From Acanthamoeba sp. SK_2022b (Eukaryota; Discosea; Longamoebia; Acanthamoebidae): a stretch of 64,000 bases of DNA. Location of the stretch: positions 1-64,000 of the forward strand of contig JANDJZ010001749.1 in the NCBI GenBank assembly GCA_027943245.1. Reading direction: 5' to 3'. Shown here piece by piece: positions 45,271 through 55,788 of this stretch (its first letter is position 1; each line of letters starts with the position of its first letter). A model generated the notes under the pieces. That model had not been told where the DNA came from and ran no database searches. It was given only the letters and a program-made list of their open reading frames with translations. The position numbers and the translations under genes were made by a program.

Positions 45271-46032
45271 TTACAGCAGGCGGCGGGCGGCGTCCACCAC
45301 GATCTGCACCGCTTTGCTTTCGGTGTTTTTCATGGTCTCGGCGTTCGGGATCTCTTGCTGGGTGCGGTTGACGATCACCCCAGCCACCATGCCGGCACGC
45401 AGGCCCTGGCTGGCGCACATGGTCAACAGCGTGGCGGATTCCATTTCATAGTTCATCACGCCCATCGCCTGCCACTCTTCCATCGAGCCTTTGAAGCGGC
45501 TGACCACGCGGCCGGAGTAAGTGTCGTAACGCTCCTGGCCCGGATAGAAGGTATCGGAGGAGGCGGTCACGCCGATGTGCGTGGTAGCGCCGCTGGCCTT
45601 GGCCGCTTCCACCAGCGCGGTGGTGCAGGCGAAGTCCGCGACCGCCGGGAACTCCATCGGTGCAAAGTGCAGGCTGGCGCCGTCGAGGCGTACCGCCGCC
45701 GTGGTGACCAGCACGTCACCGACGTTGATGTTCGCCTGAATGGCACCGGTGGTGCCGATGCGCAGGAAAGTGCGAATGCCCAGCTGCGCCAGCTCTTCCA
45801 CCGCGATAGAGGTAGACGGGCCGCCGATACCGGTAGAGCAGACGATCACCGCCTTGCCGTCCAGCTCCGCGCGCCAGGTAGTGAATTCACGATGGGAGGC
45901 CAGATGCACCGGATTTTCCATCAGCTTGGCAATCTTCTCTACGCGCTGCGGATCGCCCGGCACGATGGCAAGCTGGGCCCCTTGTAAATCGTTCTTGGTG
46001 AGGCCGAGATGAAAAACGTCAGACTGAGACAT
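45271..46032 (-). CDS. udp: Uridine phosphorylase
   Basis: Udp splits uridine with phosphate to uracil and ribose-1-phosphate. The 253-residue NP-I family product has the active-site segments [34 protein letters not shown] and [13 protein letters not shown] 46032 follows AGGAG. The upstream region carries two CRP sites 52 bp apart, the same architecture as the CRP/CytR-controlled udp promoter of E. coli. Confidence 0.98.
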   Translation of the reverse strand: MSQSDVFHLGLTKNDLQGAQLAIVPGDPQRVEKIAKLMENPVHLASHREFTTWRAELDGKAVIVCSTGIGGPSTSIAVEELAQLGIRTFLRIGTTGAIQANINVGDVLVTTAAVRLDGASLHFAPMEFPAVADFACTTALVEAAKASGATTHIGVTASSDTFYPGQERYDTYSGRVVSRFKGSMEEWQAMGVMNYEMESATLLTMCASQGLRAGMVAGVIVNRTQQEIPNAETMKNTESKAVQIVVDAARRLL

Positions 46033-46077
46033 ACGAGACTCCTCATGGATCGTGTTTATTGGGAGGAACAAAAAAGC

Positions 46078-46083
46078 ACTCTA
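46078..46083 (-). promoter_or_regulatory. -10 element of udp
   Basis: TAGAGT on the minus strand predicts a start near 46071 and puts the proximal CRP site at about -41.5, the class II position. Confidence 0.6.
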
Positions 46084-46104
46084 CTGAAAATCGCCGCTTA
46101 ATTT

Positions 46105-46120
46105 CGTGACGACAGTCACT
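46105..46120 (-). promoter_or_regulatory. Proximal CRP site of udp (CRP1)
   Basis: CGTGA-CGACAG-TCACT keeps the TGTGA-N6-TCACA pattern with two mismatches. It is centred 52 bp from the perfect distal site, allowing a CytR dimer to bind between two CRP dimers. Confidence 0.75.
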
Positions 46121-46156
46121 ATGAAAAGAGAAACAAATTACATGCTACATATTTTT

Positions 46157-46172
46157 TGTGATTTTTATCACA
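46157..46172 (-). promoter_or_regulatory. Distal CRP site of udp (CRP2)
   Basis: TGTGA-TTTTTA-TCACA is a perfect CRP consensus, flanked by A/T runs that extend the dyad. Centred about -93.5 from the predicted udp start. Confidence 0.88.
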
Positions 46173-46475
46173 AAAAATACTGTAACGCACCCAGAGCGCA
46201 CCGCTCCACCTCAGTCTAGTCGACAAATCTTGTCGCCCTCTGCCCGTTGATTGCCGGCTGAAACTATTTAGCTGAGCAATTCGAAATAACCCCATCTTAT
46301 CGGTTGCTTAGGAACAAAAAAGCCCTCTAACGCACCTTATGGCACTTACGCAGGGCAAAACGCGTAATAACATGATAAAAAGCGCTTAAAAATGCCGCAA
46401 AGCCAGATAATTAGCCGTTTTTTATCAACTTGTCCGAAAGTGCGCCACGCAGCGCCAATAATGGGTAATCTTTCC

Positions 46476-46481
46476 TATAGT
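46476..46481 (+). promoter_or_regulatory. Possible -10 element of ysgA
   Basis: TATAGT lies 38 bp before the ysgA ATG; no convincing -35 accompanies it. Confidence 0.4.
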
Positions 46482-46518
46482 TAATCTCAGCGCTTTTTTC
46501 TATTGCACGGAGACCGCA

Positions 46519-47346
46519 ATGAAAACCGAACATGTGATGACATTAGAACAGGCTCAGGGGGGATTCGCCCCGGCCGCCGCGCCGTTGGCCGCCTCCGCGA
46601 TTATCACCGACGAACAGGGCATTCACGCCGGGCAAACCACCATCCCGTCTCAGGGCGACGCGCTGCCGGCCTACGTCGCCAAACCCGCCGACCAGAGCGG
46701 CCCTTTCCCCATCGTGCTGGTGGTGCAGGAAATCTTCGGCGTCCATGAACATATTCAGGATCTGTGCCGCCGCCTGGCCAAGCAGGGCTATCTGGCGATC
46801 GCGCCCGAGCTCTATTTCCGCCAGGGCGACGCCAACGACTACACCGATATCGGCGAGCTGTTCCAGCAGTTGGTCACCAAGGTGCCGGATCGTCAGGTGC
46901 TGTCGGATCTGGATCACGCCGCGCACTGGGCTATCCGCCACGGCGGCGACGCCGGCAAGCTGGCGATCACCGGTTTTTGCTGGGGTGGCCGCATCACCTG
47001 GCTGTACGCGGCGCATAACCCGCAGTTGAAGGCGGCGGTCGCCTGGTACGGCAAACTGGTCGGCGAGAAAACGCTGAATTCACCGAAGCAGCCGGTCGAC
47101 GTCGCCACCCACCTGTCGGCGCCGGTGCTGGGGCTGTATGGCGGGCAGGACAGCGGCATCCCGCTGGAGACGGTGGAAACCATGCGTCAGGCGATCCGCG
47201 CCGCCAACGCCGAGGCCGAAATCGTGGTGTATCCCGAAGTCGGGCATGCGTTCAACGCCGACTATCGCCCCAGCTACAACGCCGAAGCGGCGCAAGACGG
47301 CTGGCAGCGCATGCTGGCATGGTTCGCCCAGCACGGCGTCAAATAA
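46519..47346 (+). CDS. ysgA: Dienelactone hydrolase family protein YsgA
   Basis: A 275-residue alpha/beta hydrolase of the dienelactone hydrolase family, called from sequence and from its place between udp and metE as in E. coli. It has nucleophile C154 in GFCWGGRIT, the acid in LYGGQDSGIP and the His in VGHAFNADY. The Cys nucleophile is typical of the family. Physiological substrate unknown. CGGAG precedes the ATG. Confidence 0.93.
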   Translation: MKTEHVMTLEQAQGGFAPAAAPLAASAIITDEQGIHAGQTTIPSQGDALPAYVAKPADQSGPFPIVLVVQEIFGVHEHIQDLCRRLAKQGYLAIAPELYFRQGDANDYTDIGELFQQLVTKVPDRQVLSDLDHAAHWAIRHGGDAGKLAITGFCWGGRITWLYAAHNPQLKAAVAWYGKLVGEKTLNSPKQPVDVATHLSAPVLGLYGGQDSGIPLETVETMRQAIRAANAEAEIVVYPEVGHAFNADYRPSYNAEAAQDGWQRMLAWFAQHGVK

Positions 47347-47358
47347 TTTCCCGCGCAT

Positions 47359-47380
47359 AAAAAAGGGCGCCGAAGCGCCC
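47359..47380 (-). terminator. Intrinsic terminator of metE
   Basis: On the minus strand GGGCGC-TTCG-GCGCCC followed by TTTTTTAT is a classic tetraloop terminator, 50 nt after the metE stop. The plus-strand side lacks a T run, so it does not end ysgA well. Confidence 0.9.
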
Positions 47381-47430
47381 AATCATCACACCAGTAAATC
47401 TATAAGCGGCGGTTTATCCGCCGCACGGCA

Positions 47431-49704
47431 TCACGCGTGCTCGCGCAGGCGCTGTGCCGCCAATACCATGTTGGCCAGCGACTGCCGGGTTTCCGGCCAG
47501 CCGCGGGTTTTCAGGCCGCAATCCGGGTTAACCCACAGGCGTTCCGCCGGGATGTTCTGCGCCGCTTTACGCAGTAGCGCTTCAATCCATTCCACGCTCG
47601 GCACGTTCGGCGAGTGGATATCGTAGACGCCCGGCCCGATTTCGTTCGGGTATTCGAACTCTTTGAAGGCTTCCAGCAGATCCATATCGGAACGCGAGGT
47701 CTCGATGGTGATCACGTCGGCGTCCAGCGCGGCGATGGAGTCCATGATGTCGTTGAACTCGCAGTAACACATGTGGGTGTGGATCTGGGTGTCGTCCCGC
47801 GCCACGGCGGCGTTCAATTTGAAGGCGTCCACCGCCCAGTTCAGGTACGCGGCCCAATCGGATTGACGCAGCGGCAGCCCCTCACGCAGTGCAGGTTCGT
47901 CGATCTGGATGATGCCGATACCGGCTTTTTCCAGATCTTCCACCTCGTCGCGCAGCGCCAGCGCAATCTGCTTGGCAATCACTTCGCGGGTCACGTCTTC
48001 ACGCGGGAACGACCAGCACAGGATGGTCACCGGCCCGGTCAGCATGCCTTTCACCGGCTTGTCGGTCAGCGACTGGGCGAATTTGGCCCATTCGACGGTG
48101 ATGGCTTCCGGGCGGCTGACGTCGCCGATGATGACCGGTGGCTTCACGCAGCGGGAGCCGTAGCTCTGCACCCAGCCATTTTGGGTAAACACGAAGCCGT
48201 CCAGGTTCTCGCCGAAATACTCCACCATGTCGTTACGCTCGGCTTCACCGTGCACCAGCACGTCCAGCCCGAGGCGCTCCTGCTCGACGATCGCCTGTTT
48301 GATGTGCTCACCGATGCTGGTGCGGTAGTTGTTGCCGTCCAAACGGCCCTGTTTGAAGTCCAGACGCAGGCCGCGGATCTCGGTGGTCTGCGGGAACGAA
48401 CCGATGGTGGTGGTCGGCCAGGCCGGCAGGTTGAAACGCTCGCGCTGCGCCCTGGCGCGCTCGGCGTAAGCGCTGTGGCGTTCACTGTCCTGCGCGGTGA
48501 TCGCGGCCAGCCGGCGCTCAACCTGTGGGTTGTGCACGCGGCTCGACTGACGGCGGGCGCGGATCGGTGCGCTGTAGGCATCCAGTTCAGCCTGCTTGGC
48601 CGCGTCAGGCTCGTTCAGCGCCGAGCTCAACAGCGCCAGCTCGGCGCATTTTTGCAGCGCGAAGGCGAACCAGCTTTTCACTTCTTCGTCCAGACGGCTT
48701 TCCACGCTCAGGTCGATCGGGCTGTGCAGCAGTGAACAGGAGCTGCCGATCCACAGTGGGCGGGTACCCACCAGCGGCTGAAGACGCTCGAACCAGCGGC
48801 TCAGATCGGCGCGCCAGACGTTGCGGCCGTTGATGACCCCCAGCGACAGCAGCCAGTCGTTCGGCAGTGCGGCGCTCAGCGCGGCAATATCGTCATGGCC
48901 GGCGACCAGATCGACGTGCAGCCCCTGCACCGGCAGCGTGCGGACGGTATCGAGGTTGTGGCCGACGCTGTCGAAATACGTGGTCAGCAGCAGCTTCACC
49001 TGCCCCTGCAGCGCGTCGTAAGCCGGTTTGAACGCATCCAGCCAGGCTTGCGGCAGCTCCAGCACCAGCGCAGGTTCATCAATTTGCACCCACTCGACGC
49101 CGCGTTTCGCCAGCTCGGCCAGCACCTGTTGGTAAACCGGCAGAATCTCTTTCAGCAGCGACAGGCGGTCGAACGGCTCGCCCTTCACCTTACCCAGCCA
49201 CAGATAGGTCACCGGGCCCAGCAGCACCGGCTTGATGCGATGGCCGAGCGCCAGCGCTTCGTCCACTTCGTCCAGCAGCTGAGTCCAGCCCAGCTTGAAC
49301 TGCTGGCCTTGCTGGAATTCGGGCACCATGTAGTGATAGTTGGTGTTGAACCATTTGGTCATTTCCGCCGCGGCCGCCGGCTCGCCGGTCGGTGCGCGGC
49401 CACGGCCGATGCGAAACAGCGTGTCCAGATCGATCGAACCATCCGCATTCTGATGGCGCGCCGGCACGTTGCCCAGCAGCAGGCTGGTGGTCAACACATG
49501 ATCGTACCAGGCGAAATCGCCGACCGGCACCAAATCCACCCCGGCCTGCTGCTGTTGCTGCCAATGACGAGCGCGCAGCTCGCGGCCAACCGCCAACAGC
49601 TCTTCCTGCGTTGAGTTGCCGGCCCAGTAGCTTTCCTGAGCTTTTTTCAGCTCACGTCGTAGCCCAACGCGAGGAAAACCCAGTGTGTGATTCAAAATTG
49701 CCAT
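47431..49704 (-). CDS. metE: Cobalamin-independent methionine synthase MetE
   Basis: MetE transfers the methyl group of 5-methyl-THF-triglutamate to homocysteine. The 757-residue protein is close to E. coli MetE, with the N-terminal barrel ([18 protein letters not shown]) and C-terminal zinc site in HTHMCYCEF and [11 protein letters not shown]. The ATG at 49704 starts [10 protein letters not shown]; a frame from 49719 adds five residues. It is divergent from its activator gene metR. Confidence 0.99.
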   Translation of the reverse strand: MAILNHTLGFPRVGLRRELKKAQESYWAGNSTQEELLAVGRELRARHWQQQQQAGVDLVPVGDFAWYDHVLTTSLLLGNVPARHQNADGSIDLDTLFRIGRGRAPTGEPAAAAEMTKWFNTNYHYMVPEFQQGQQFKLGWTQLLDEVDEALALGHRIKPVLLGPVTYLWLGKVKGEPFDRLSLLKEILPVYQQVLAELAKRGVEWVQIDEPALVLELPQAWLDAFKPAYDALQGQVKLLLTTYFDSVGHNLDTVRTLPVQGLHVDLVAGHDDIAALSAALPNDWLLSLGVINGRNVWRADLSRWFERLQPLVGTRPLWIGSSCSLLHSPIDLSVESRLDEEVKSWFAFALQKCAELALLSSALNEPDAAKQAELDAYSAPIRARRQSSRVHNPQVERRLAAITAQDSERHSAYAERARAQRERFNLPAWPTTTIGSFPQTTEIRGLRLDFKQGRLDGNNYRTSIGEHIKQAIVEQERLGLDVLVHGEAERNDMVEYFGENLDGFVFTQNGWVQSYGSRCVKPPVIIGDVSRPEAITVEWAKFAQSLTDKPVKGMLTGPVTILCWSFPREDVTREVIAKQIALALRDEVEDLEKAGIGIIQIDEPALREGLPLRQSDWAAYLNWAVDAFKLNAAVARDDTQIHTHMCYCEFNDIMDSIAALDADVITIETSRSDMDLLEAFKEFEYPNEIGPGVYDIHSPNVPSVEWIEALLRKAAQNIPAERLWVNPDCGLKTRGWPETRQSLANMVLAAQRLREHA

Positions 49705-49729
49705 CGTCATATTCCCCATTTAGCCGTCC

Positions 49730-49745
49730 AGATGTTTACACATCC
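49730..49745. promoter_or_regulatory. Candidate MetJ boxes in the metE-metR intergenic region
   Basis: AGATGTTT and ACACATCC are two adjacent 8-mers resembling the met box AGACGTCT (6/8 and 5/8) and together form the dyad GATGT-TTAC-ACATC. MetJ-SAM repression of metE and metR is known in E. coli. Confidence 0.55.
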
Positions 49746-49809
49746 ATAATCAGCAGGTACTGTATTAACCACAAGCGCAATTTATTCACTGTCAATGTGA
49801 AGGACTCTC

Positions 49810-50754
49810 ATGATCGAACTGAAACATTTACGGACGCTGCAGGCCCTGCGTAACAGCGGTTCGCTGGCGGGGGCGGCGGCCCAACTTCATCAGACGCAGT
49901 CTGCCCTGTCGCACCAGTTCAGCGATCTTGAACAACGTCTGGGCTTCAAACTGTTCGTGCGCAAGAGCCAGCCCCTGCGCTTCACCGCCCAGGGCGAGAT
50001 CCTGCTGCAGCTGGCGGAGCAGGTGCTGCCGCAGATCCAGCAGGCGCTGCAGGCCTGCCACGAGCCGCATCAGACCACGCTGCGCATCGCCATCGAATGC
50101 CACAGCTGCATTCAGTGGCTGACGCCGGCGCTGGACAACTTCCGCCGGCGTTTCCCGCAGGTGGTAATGGACTTCACTTCCGGCGTGACTTTCGATCCGC
50201 AACCGGCCTTGCAACAGGGCGAACTGGATCTGGTGATGACGTCGGATATTCTGCCGCGCAGCGGCCTGCACTATTCGCCGATGTTCGATTTCGAGGTGCG
50301 CCTGGTGCTGGCGCCGGATCATCCGCTGGCCGGCAGACCGCACATCGAACCGGAAGACTTGAGAGACGAAACGCTGTTGATTTACCCGGTGCAGCGCCAA
50401 CGGCTGGATATCTGGCGGCATTTTCTGCAGCCGGCGGGCGTCAGCCCGGCGTTGAAGAACGTCGATAACACGCTGCTGCTGATCCAGATGGTATCGGCGC
50501 GAATGGGGATTGCGGCGCTGCCGCACTGGGTGGTGGAGAGTTTCGAACAGCAGGGTCTGGTGGTGACCAAAACCCTGGGTGACGGCCTGTGGAGCCGCCT
50601 GTATGCCGCCGTGCGCGACGGTGAACAGCGCCAGGCGGTGACCGAAGCCTTTATCCGCTCGGCCCGCCAGCACGCCTGCGATCATCTGCCGTTTGTGCGC
50701 GACGCCGCACGTCCCGGCGCGACCGGCGCCAAAGCGTTGGCGGCCGGCGTATAA
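49810..50754 (+). CDS. metR: LysR-type activator MetR
   Basis: MetR activates metE (and other methionine genes) with homocysteine as co-effector. The 314-residue product has the LysR winged helix at about 1-60 ([33 protein letters not shown]) and a periplasmic-binding-like effector domain. It is divergent from metE with 105 bp between the starts. A TTCAC-N7-GTGAA dyad at 49785-49801 overlaps its ribosome site. Confidence 0.98.
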   Translation: MIELKHLRTLQALRNSGSLAGAAAQLHQTQSALSHQFSDLEQRLGFKLFVRKSQPLRFTAQGEILLQLAEQVLPQIQQALQACHEPHQTTLRIAIECHSCIQWLTPALDNFRRRFPQVVMDFTSGVTFDPQPALQQGELDLVMTSDILPRSGLHYSPMFDFEVRLVLAPDHPLAGRPHIEPEDLRDETLLIYPVQRQRLDIWRHFLQPAGVSPALKNVDNTLLLIQMVSARMGIAALPHWVVESFEQQGLVVTKTLGDGLWSRLYAAVRDGEQRQAVTEAFIRSARQHACDHLPFVRDAARPGATGAKALAAGV

Positions 50755-50790
50755 ACTTTCGGGCCCCCCGGGCCGGGGTGGCCCGCCCGC

Positions 50791-51651
50791 TTAGCCGAGC
50801 TGTTTCGGCGCCACCCAGCGGCGATGCACCCACAGCGAAGCGACGATCACCGCCCCGCCGATGATAAAGCTCGGCCAATGCGGCTGCTGTTGCCAGATGG
50901 CCAGGTTGACCAACAAACCGGCCGGCACATGCATATTGTTCATGATGCCGAGCGTGCCGGCATCCACCTGCGTCGCGCCGTAGTTCCACATGAAGTAGCC
51001 CAACCCCGACGCCACCACGCCCAGCCAGATCAGCACGCCCCACTGCAGATTGGTGGTCGGCAGCTGCTGCGGATTGCCCCACAGGAACCAGGCCACCACC
51101 GCCACCGCCGCCGCCCCCAGGTAGAACCAGGAAAATGCGGTGTGCTGCGGCAAGGGGTGCACTTCCATCAGGCGCTTATAGCCGACCATGCCGATGGCGA
51201 AGCTGATATTCGCCGCCTGCACCAACAGCAGCCCCCACCAGAAATGCTCACTCAGCTGGTGATAACGGATAATCGCCGCGCCCAGCACCGCCAGCAACGC
51301 GCTGAAGACATAGCCCCAACGCAGGCGTCGGCCGCTCAGCAAGTCGTAGATCAGCGTGATGTACAGCGGCGTCAGCACGGTGAACAGCAGGAATTCCGGC
51401 ACCGTCAGGTACAGATAGGCGCGGAAGCTGAACAGGTACATGATGCCCAACTGGAAGGCGCCCACCAGCATATACAGCAGGATCACCTTGAGTTTGATGT
51501 TGCGCCAACGCAGAAACGGCAGAAACATCAGCGCCGCCAGCCCGATGCGCACCAGCGCCGAGAATCCGCTGTCGACGTGGCCCGCCAGGTACTCGCCAAT
51601 CAGGCTGAAAGAAAATGCCCACAGAATGGTGGTTATAACCAAAAGCAGCAC
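50791..51651 (-). CDS. yigM: EamA/DMT-family transporter YigM (biotin transporter-like)
   Basis: A 286-residue membrane protein with ten predicted helices and two EamA repeats. In E. coli yigM lies next to metR and encodes a high-affinity biotin importer; both position and sequence type match. It is convergent with metR, 36 bp apart. The biotin role is inferred from that orthologue. Confidence 0.88.
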   Translation of the reverse strand: MLLLVITTILWAFSFSLIGEYLAGHVDSGFSALVRIGLAALMFLPFLRWRNIKLKVILLYMLVGAFQLGIMYLFSFRAYLYLTVPEFLLFTVLTPLYITLIYDLLSGRRLRWGYVFSALLAVLGAAIIRYHQLSEHFWWGLLLVQAANISFAIGMVGYKRLMEVHPLPQHTAFSWFYLGAAAVAVVAWFLWGNPQQLPTTNLQWGVLIWLGVVASGLGYFMWNYGATQVDAGTLGIMNNMHVPAGLLVNLAIWQQQPHWPSFIIGGAVIVASLWVHRRWVAPKQLG

Positions 51652-51802
51652 GATGGGTTCACCCTAAAAAGACCGAAAGGGCGATTGTAACGGAAGATGC
51701 GCACCGCGTTGGTGAAAAGGCGGTTTACATCCGAACAAAAGATAAACTACCGGCAAAATTTCACCGCTGGGTTAGGCTTAATAAAAAGGCGAGGTAACCA
51801 TC

Positions 51803-52132
51803 ATGAAAACTTCTCACATCCTGTTCGCCCTGCTGTGGCTGCCCGGCCTGGCTGCGGCGGCCAACGGCGTAACCGATCTGCGTTCACAGCAGCAGTTTCT
51901 CAACCAAAGCAGCCAGCAGGCCCAGCAACAGCGCCTGTTGAACAATCGGCAAATGGACCAACGCCGCCTGCAGCAACAGCGGCAGTTCGACAATCAGCGG
52001 CAACAGCTGATGCAAACCACGCCGAACGGCGGGCAACTGCTGCCTAATGGCAATCAGCCGCGCGATCCGTTCAATCGCACCGCGCCGGCGGTGCCGCAGG
52101 CACCGATGCCGGCTACGCCCGCACGCCCATAA
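51803..52132 (+). CDS. yhhA: YhhA-like secreted protein (DUF2756)
   Basis: A 109-residue protein with a signal peptide (MKTSHILFALLWLPGLAAA) and a mature part very rich in Gln, Asn and Arg, ending in a Pro/Ala tail. In E. coli yhhA lies beside ugpQ, and here only one gene separates them. GAGGTAACCATC precedes the ATG. Function unknown. Its 3' end overlaps the convergent AEC gene by 20 bp. Confidence 0.82.
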   Translation: MKTSHILFALLWLPGLAAAANGVTDLRSQQQFLNQSSQQAQQQRLLNNRQMDQRRLQQQRQFDNQRQQLMQTTPNGGQLLPNGNQPRDPFNRTAPAVPQAPMPATPARP

Positions 52133-53069
52133 CGGTGAGGATCAGCGGCGTGGTGATCGCCGCCAGCACGGTGGACATCACCAGGCTGGTGGCGGCCGGG
52201 CCGGTGAGCGTATTGAACTGGCGCGACATCAGGTAGACGTTCACCCCCACCGCCATCGACCCCAGCAGCACCACAACGCGGGTTTCCATCGGCGGCAGAT
52301 CCATCATCCAGGCCAGCAGCCAAATCACTAGCGGCTGCACCAGCAACTTCAGCACGCAGATGACGCTGCTCAGCTGCCAGCCTTCGCTGATGCGGTACTC
52401 GGCAAGCCCCATGCCCAGCACCACCAGCGACAGCGGCGCCGCCACCTGGCCGAGCATGCTGACCGGCCGATCGACGAAGGCCGGCAGCGGCAGGCCGGTC
52501 AGGCTGAACAGGGTGCCGGACAAGATGCCGACGATCAGCGGATTGGTCAGCACGCTACGCGCGGTTTTAACGAAACCGCTCAGCGTCGGCGAACCATTGC
52601 GCGCCCATTCGATCGACACCGTCACCAGCGTCCACAGGATCAGGCCGTTGAACACCAGCACCAGCGCCACCGACGGGATCGCCGCCTCCCCCAGCATCAC
52701 GCCGGCGATCGGCAAGCCGAGCATCACGTTATTGGAGAAAATACCGCCCAGCGCAAACACCGATCCGGCGACGCCATCCAGCCGGAAGAGATGCCGGGCG
52801 ACGAGGCGGCCAAGCACAAACACGATCAGGCAACTGCCGAAGAACGCGATCAGCAGCCGGGCGTCGACCGCCGGGCGCTGCGAGAAGTCGCACATCATGC
52901 GAAACAGCATGGCGGGCAAGGCGAGGGAAAACACGAAGCGCGTCAGGCCATCGGTGATGCTGGTAGGCCATTTCCCCCAGCGAATCAGCCCATAACCCAA
53001 CGCAATCAGGACGAACAGCGGTAAAGACAGCACGATCTGGTGCCACAGTGACAGGATAAAGCCAGGCAT
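52113..53069 (-). CDS. AEC family transporter (auxin efflux carrier-like)
   Basis: A 318-residue inner-membrane protein with about ten helices in two inverted halves, as in the AEC family whose bacterial members move malonate, malate or other organic acids. It has VFALGGIFSNNVMLGLPIAGVMLG with the mid-helix Asn and a second VVVLLGSMAVGVNVYLMSRQF. It is inserted between ugpQ and yhhA relative to E. coli. Substrate unknown. Confidence 0.86.
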   Translation of the reverse strand: MPGFILSLWHQIVLSLPLFVLIALGYGLIRWGKWPTSITDGLTRFVFSLALPAMLFRMMCDFSQRPAVDARLLIAFFGSCLIVFVLGRLVARHLFRLDGVAGSVFALGGIFSNNVMLGLPIAGVMLGEAAIPSVALVLVFNGLILWTLVTVSIEWARNGSPTLSGFVKTARSVLTNPLIVGILSGTLFSLTGLPLPAFVDRPVSMLGQVAAPLSLVVLGMGLAEYRISEGWQLSSVICVLKLLVQPLVIWLLAWMMDLPPMETRVVVLLGSMAVGVNVYLMSRQFNTLTGPAATSLVMSTVLAAITTPLILTVMGVRA

Positions 53070-53129
53070 CGCATTCCTTCCGGTGGTGCGGCGGCAAGGC
53101 TTGTCGTCGCGGGATTCATCGGTGCCGGA

Positions 53130-53870
53130 TTAAAAATCCGGGCCGATCAAATCTATCCGGTCGGTGCAAATGCAGTCAACGCCCCAGTCGAGCAGCAGGC
53201 GCGCGCGATCCGGTTGGTTGACGGTGTACACCAGAATGCGCAGCCCGGCGTCTTTCAACGCTTTTACCCGCTCGGCGGTCAGCGCTTTGTGATCGATATG
53301 CAGCGAGACGCAGTCCAGGCGTTCGGTCAGCTCGCGCCAGTTGTCGTCCCAGTCCTCGAGCAGCAGGCCGCGCGGCAAATCCGGCACGGTGCGCTGCGCC
53401 GCCGCCAGCGCTTCTACCGAGAAGGAGGAAAGCAGCGGATCGGTCTGCCCTTGCCACAGCAACCGCGCCGCCAGCGCCACCACCCGGCCGGTTTCATCGT
53501 CGCTGCCGGTGGTCGGCTTGATCTCGATATTGGCCATCAGGCCGTGTTCCTGGCAGCGTTCCGCCACCTCCGACAACAGCGGCAGCCGCTCGCCCTTGAA
53601 GGCCGAGCTGTACCAGTTGCCGGCGTCCAGCTGCACCAGTTTGTCCCACGGCAGCTCGCCCGCCACGCCCCAACCGTTGCTGGTGCGATCCAGCGTGTCG
53701 TCGTGCAGCAGGAAAATTTGCCCGTCCTGCGCCAGCTTGGCATCGAACTCGATCATCTTGTGGCCGTGGCGCGCGCCGACGTCGATCGCCGCCAGGGTGT
53801 TTTCCGGCGCCAGAGAACCGCCGCCGCGGTGGGCGACGATATGAGGGTAAGGCCAGGGTCTAGTCATCAA
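53130..53870 (-). CDS. ugpQ: Glycerophosphodiester phosphodiesterase UgpQ
   Basis: UgpQ hydrolyses imported glycerophosphodiesters to glycerol-3-phosphate and the alcohol in the cytoplasm. The 246-residue GDPD-fold product has the catalytic pair in [15 protein letters not shown] and [23 protein letters not shown], and ANIEIKPT. It overlaps ugpC by 4 bp and is the last gene of the PhoB-controlled ugpBAECQ operon. Confidence 0.98.
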   Translation of the reverse strand: MMTRPWPYPHIVAHRGGGSLAPENTLAAIDVGARHGHKMIEFDAKLAQDGQIFLLHDDTLDRTSNGWGVAGELPWDKLVQLDAGNWYSSAFKGERLPLLSEVAERCQEHGLMANIEIKPTTGSDDETGRVVALAARLLWQGQTDPLLSSFSVEALAAAQRTVPDLPRGLLLEDWDDNWRELTERLDCVSLHIDHKALTAERVKALKDAGLRILVYTVNQPDRARLLLDWGVDCICTDRIDLIGPDF

Positions 53871-54937
53871 TCCATCCGTAATCCGCTATGGGTGTCAAAG
53901 AAGTGCAGCGCCTGAGCAGGCAGCTGCAAATATAGCGTACAGCCCGCCGCCGGCAAGGTTTCGTGCGACAGCCGCGCGATCACCCCGTGGCCGCCCCACT
54001 GGCCGTGCGCCAGATTGTCGGCCCCCAGCAGTTCCAGCGTCTGCAGCTGCAGCGGCACGCCCTGGCCTTGCGCCACCAGTTGAATATGCTCCGGCCGAAT
54101 GCCCAACGTCAACTGCCGCCCCGCCCACTGCGGTTTGGCCGCCGGCAACGGCAGCGCCATGCCGTCCGCCAGCAGCAGCTGGCCGCCGTCGGCGCTGAGG
54201 GTGCCGGGCAAGAGGTTCATCGCTGGCGATCCGATAAAGCCCGCGACAAACAGCGAAGCCGGCCGTTGGTACACTTCGCTCGGGGTGCCGATCTGTTCCG
54301 CCACGCCCTTGTTCATTACGATGACCCGCTGCGCCAGCGTCATCGCCTCCACCTGATCGTGCGTCACGTACAGGCTGGTGGTTTTCAGACGGCGGTGCAG
54401 CTGTTGCAGCTCCAGGCGCATCTGCACCCGCAGCTTGGCGTCCAGGTTGGACAGCGGCTCATCGAACAGGAATACCGCCGGTTCGCGCACGATGGCGCGC
54501 CCCATCGCCACGCGCTGGCGCTGGCCGCCGGAAAGCTCGCGCGGTTTGCGTTTGAGCAGCGGCTCCAGCTCCAGGATGCGCGCCGCCTCCTCCACCCGCT
54601 GGCGGATATGATCCTTGCCGAAACCGCGGATCTTGAGGCCGTAGGCCATGTTGTCGTACACGCTCATGTGCGGATAGAGCGCGTAGTTCTGGAACACCAT
54701 CGCGATGCCGCGATCCTTGGGCTCCAGATCGGTCACGCGCCGGGTATCGATATAGATATCGCCGCTGGTGGTGCGTTCCAGCCCGGCCACCATCCGCAGC
54801 AGCGTGGATTTGCCGCAGCCGGACGGGCCGACCATCACGATGAATTCGCCGTCCGCCACATCGAGGTCGATCTGTTTGATCACCGGCGTTTTACCGTCGT
54901 AAGACTTGGTGACCGCCTGTAGTTTTAATCCTGCCAT
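53867..54937 (-). CDS. ugpC: Glycerol-3-phosphate ABC importer ATPase UgpC
   Basis: UgpC energises uptake of sn-glycerol-3-phosphate and its diesters. The 356-residue product has Walker [10 protein letters not shown], the signature [14 protein letters not shown], Walker [13 protein letters not shown], and the MalK-like C-terminal regulatory domain ([13 protein letters not shown]). It lies 5 bp after ugpE. Confidence 0.98.
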   Translation of the reverse strand: MAGLKLQAVTKSYDGKTPVIKQIDLDVADGEFIVMVGPSGCGKSTLLRMVAGLERTTSGDIYIDTRRVTDLEPKDRGIAMVFQNYALYPHMSVYDNMAYGLKIRGFGKDHIRQRVEEAARILELEPLLKRKPRELSGGQRQRVAMGRAIVREPAVFLFDEPLSNLDAKLRVQMRLELQQLHRRLKTTSLYVTHDQVEAMTLAQRVIVMNKGVAEQIGTPSEVYQRPASLFVAGFIGSPAMNLLPGTLSADGGQLLLADGMALPLPAAKPQWAGRQLTLGIRPEHIQLVAQGQGVPLQLQTLELLGADNLAHGQWGGHGVIARLSHETLPAAGCTLYLQLPAQALHFFDTHSGLRMD

Positions 54938-54942
54938 CGTCG

Positions 54943-55788
54943 TTATTTCTCGCTATCAACCAGACCGCGCACAAACCAGCGCTGCATCAGAAGCACCACC
55001 GCCAGCGGTGGCAATAAAGTCAGAATCATCGCCGCCATCACCTGGTTCCACTGGGTCGGCGCGCCGGAAGTGGAGATCATGCTCTTGATGCCCGCCACCG
55101 CGGTGCCCATCGAGGCGTCGCTGGTGATCAGGATCGGCCACAGGTATTGGTTCCAGCCGTAGATAAAGGTGATGACGAACAGCGCCGCCAGATTGGTTTT
55201 CGACAGCGGCAGCACGATGTCCCAGAAGAAACGCATCGGCCCGGCGCCGTCGATGCGCGCCGCCTCCAGCAGCTCATCCGGCAGCGTCATGAAGAACTGG
55301 CGCAGCAGGAAGGTCGCGGTGGCCGAGGCCATCAGCGGCAACGTCAGGCCGGTGTAGCTGTCCAGCAGGTTGAGGTTGGAGATCACCTCCACCGTCGGGA
55401 AAATACGCACCTCCACCGGCAGCATCAGGGTGAGGAAAATCAGCCAGAAGAACAGGCTGCGCAGCGGAAAGCGGAAGTACACGATGGCGTAAGCCGACAG
55501 CACCGACACCGCAATTTTGCCGAAGGTGATCGCCAGCGCCATGATCACGCTGTTCAGCAGCAGCAGCGAGAACGGCACCTTGAGGTTGCCCACGCCGCCC
55601 TGCCAGATATTGCGGATGTTCTCCCACAGGTGGCCGCCGGGCACCAGCGTCATCGGCACCTGAAACACCTGCTTGTCGTCCAGCGTGGCGGCGACAAAGG
55701 CCACGTACAGCGGGAACAACACCACCAGCACGCCGATAATCAGCATCACATGGCTGAAGATATCCAGCCCGCGTCGATTCTCAATCAT
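54943..55788 (-). CDS. ugpE: Glycerol-3-phosphate ABC importer permease UgpE
   Basis: One of two permease subunits, 281 residues with six helices and the ATPase-coupling EAA loop [23 protein letters not shown]. It overlaps the ugpA stop by 4 bp (ATGA), giving coupled synthesis of the pair. Confidence 0.98.
   Translation of the reverse strand: MIENRRGLDIFSHVMLIIGVLVVLFPLYVAFVAATLDDKQVFQVPMTLVPGGHLWENIRNIWQGGVGNLKVPFSLLLLNSVIMALAITFGKIAVSVLSAYAIVYFRFPLRSLFFWLIFLTLMLPVEVRIFPTVEVISNLNLLDSYTGLTLPLMASATATFLLRQFFMTLPDELLEAARIDGAGPMRFFWDIVLPLSKTNLAALFVITFIYGWNQYLWPILITSDASMGTAVAGIKSMISTSGAPTQWNQVMAAMILTLLPPLAVVLLMQRWFVRGLVDSEK

Larger units (their letters stand above)
46033..46518. other. 486-bp divergent region between udp and ysgA
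   Basis: The udp-proximal 140 bp hold a complete CRP-dependent promoter (separate entries). The ysgA-proximal end has TATAGT at 46476. The 270 bp between are AT-rich and contain no recognised gene or site, only short dyads. Confidence 0.6.

Noticed and set aside
49785..49801. TTCAC-N7-GTGAA dyad as a MetR site
   Set aside because: MetR sites are TGAA-N5-TTCA; the arms here are in the reverse order, so it was noted only as a dyad.
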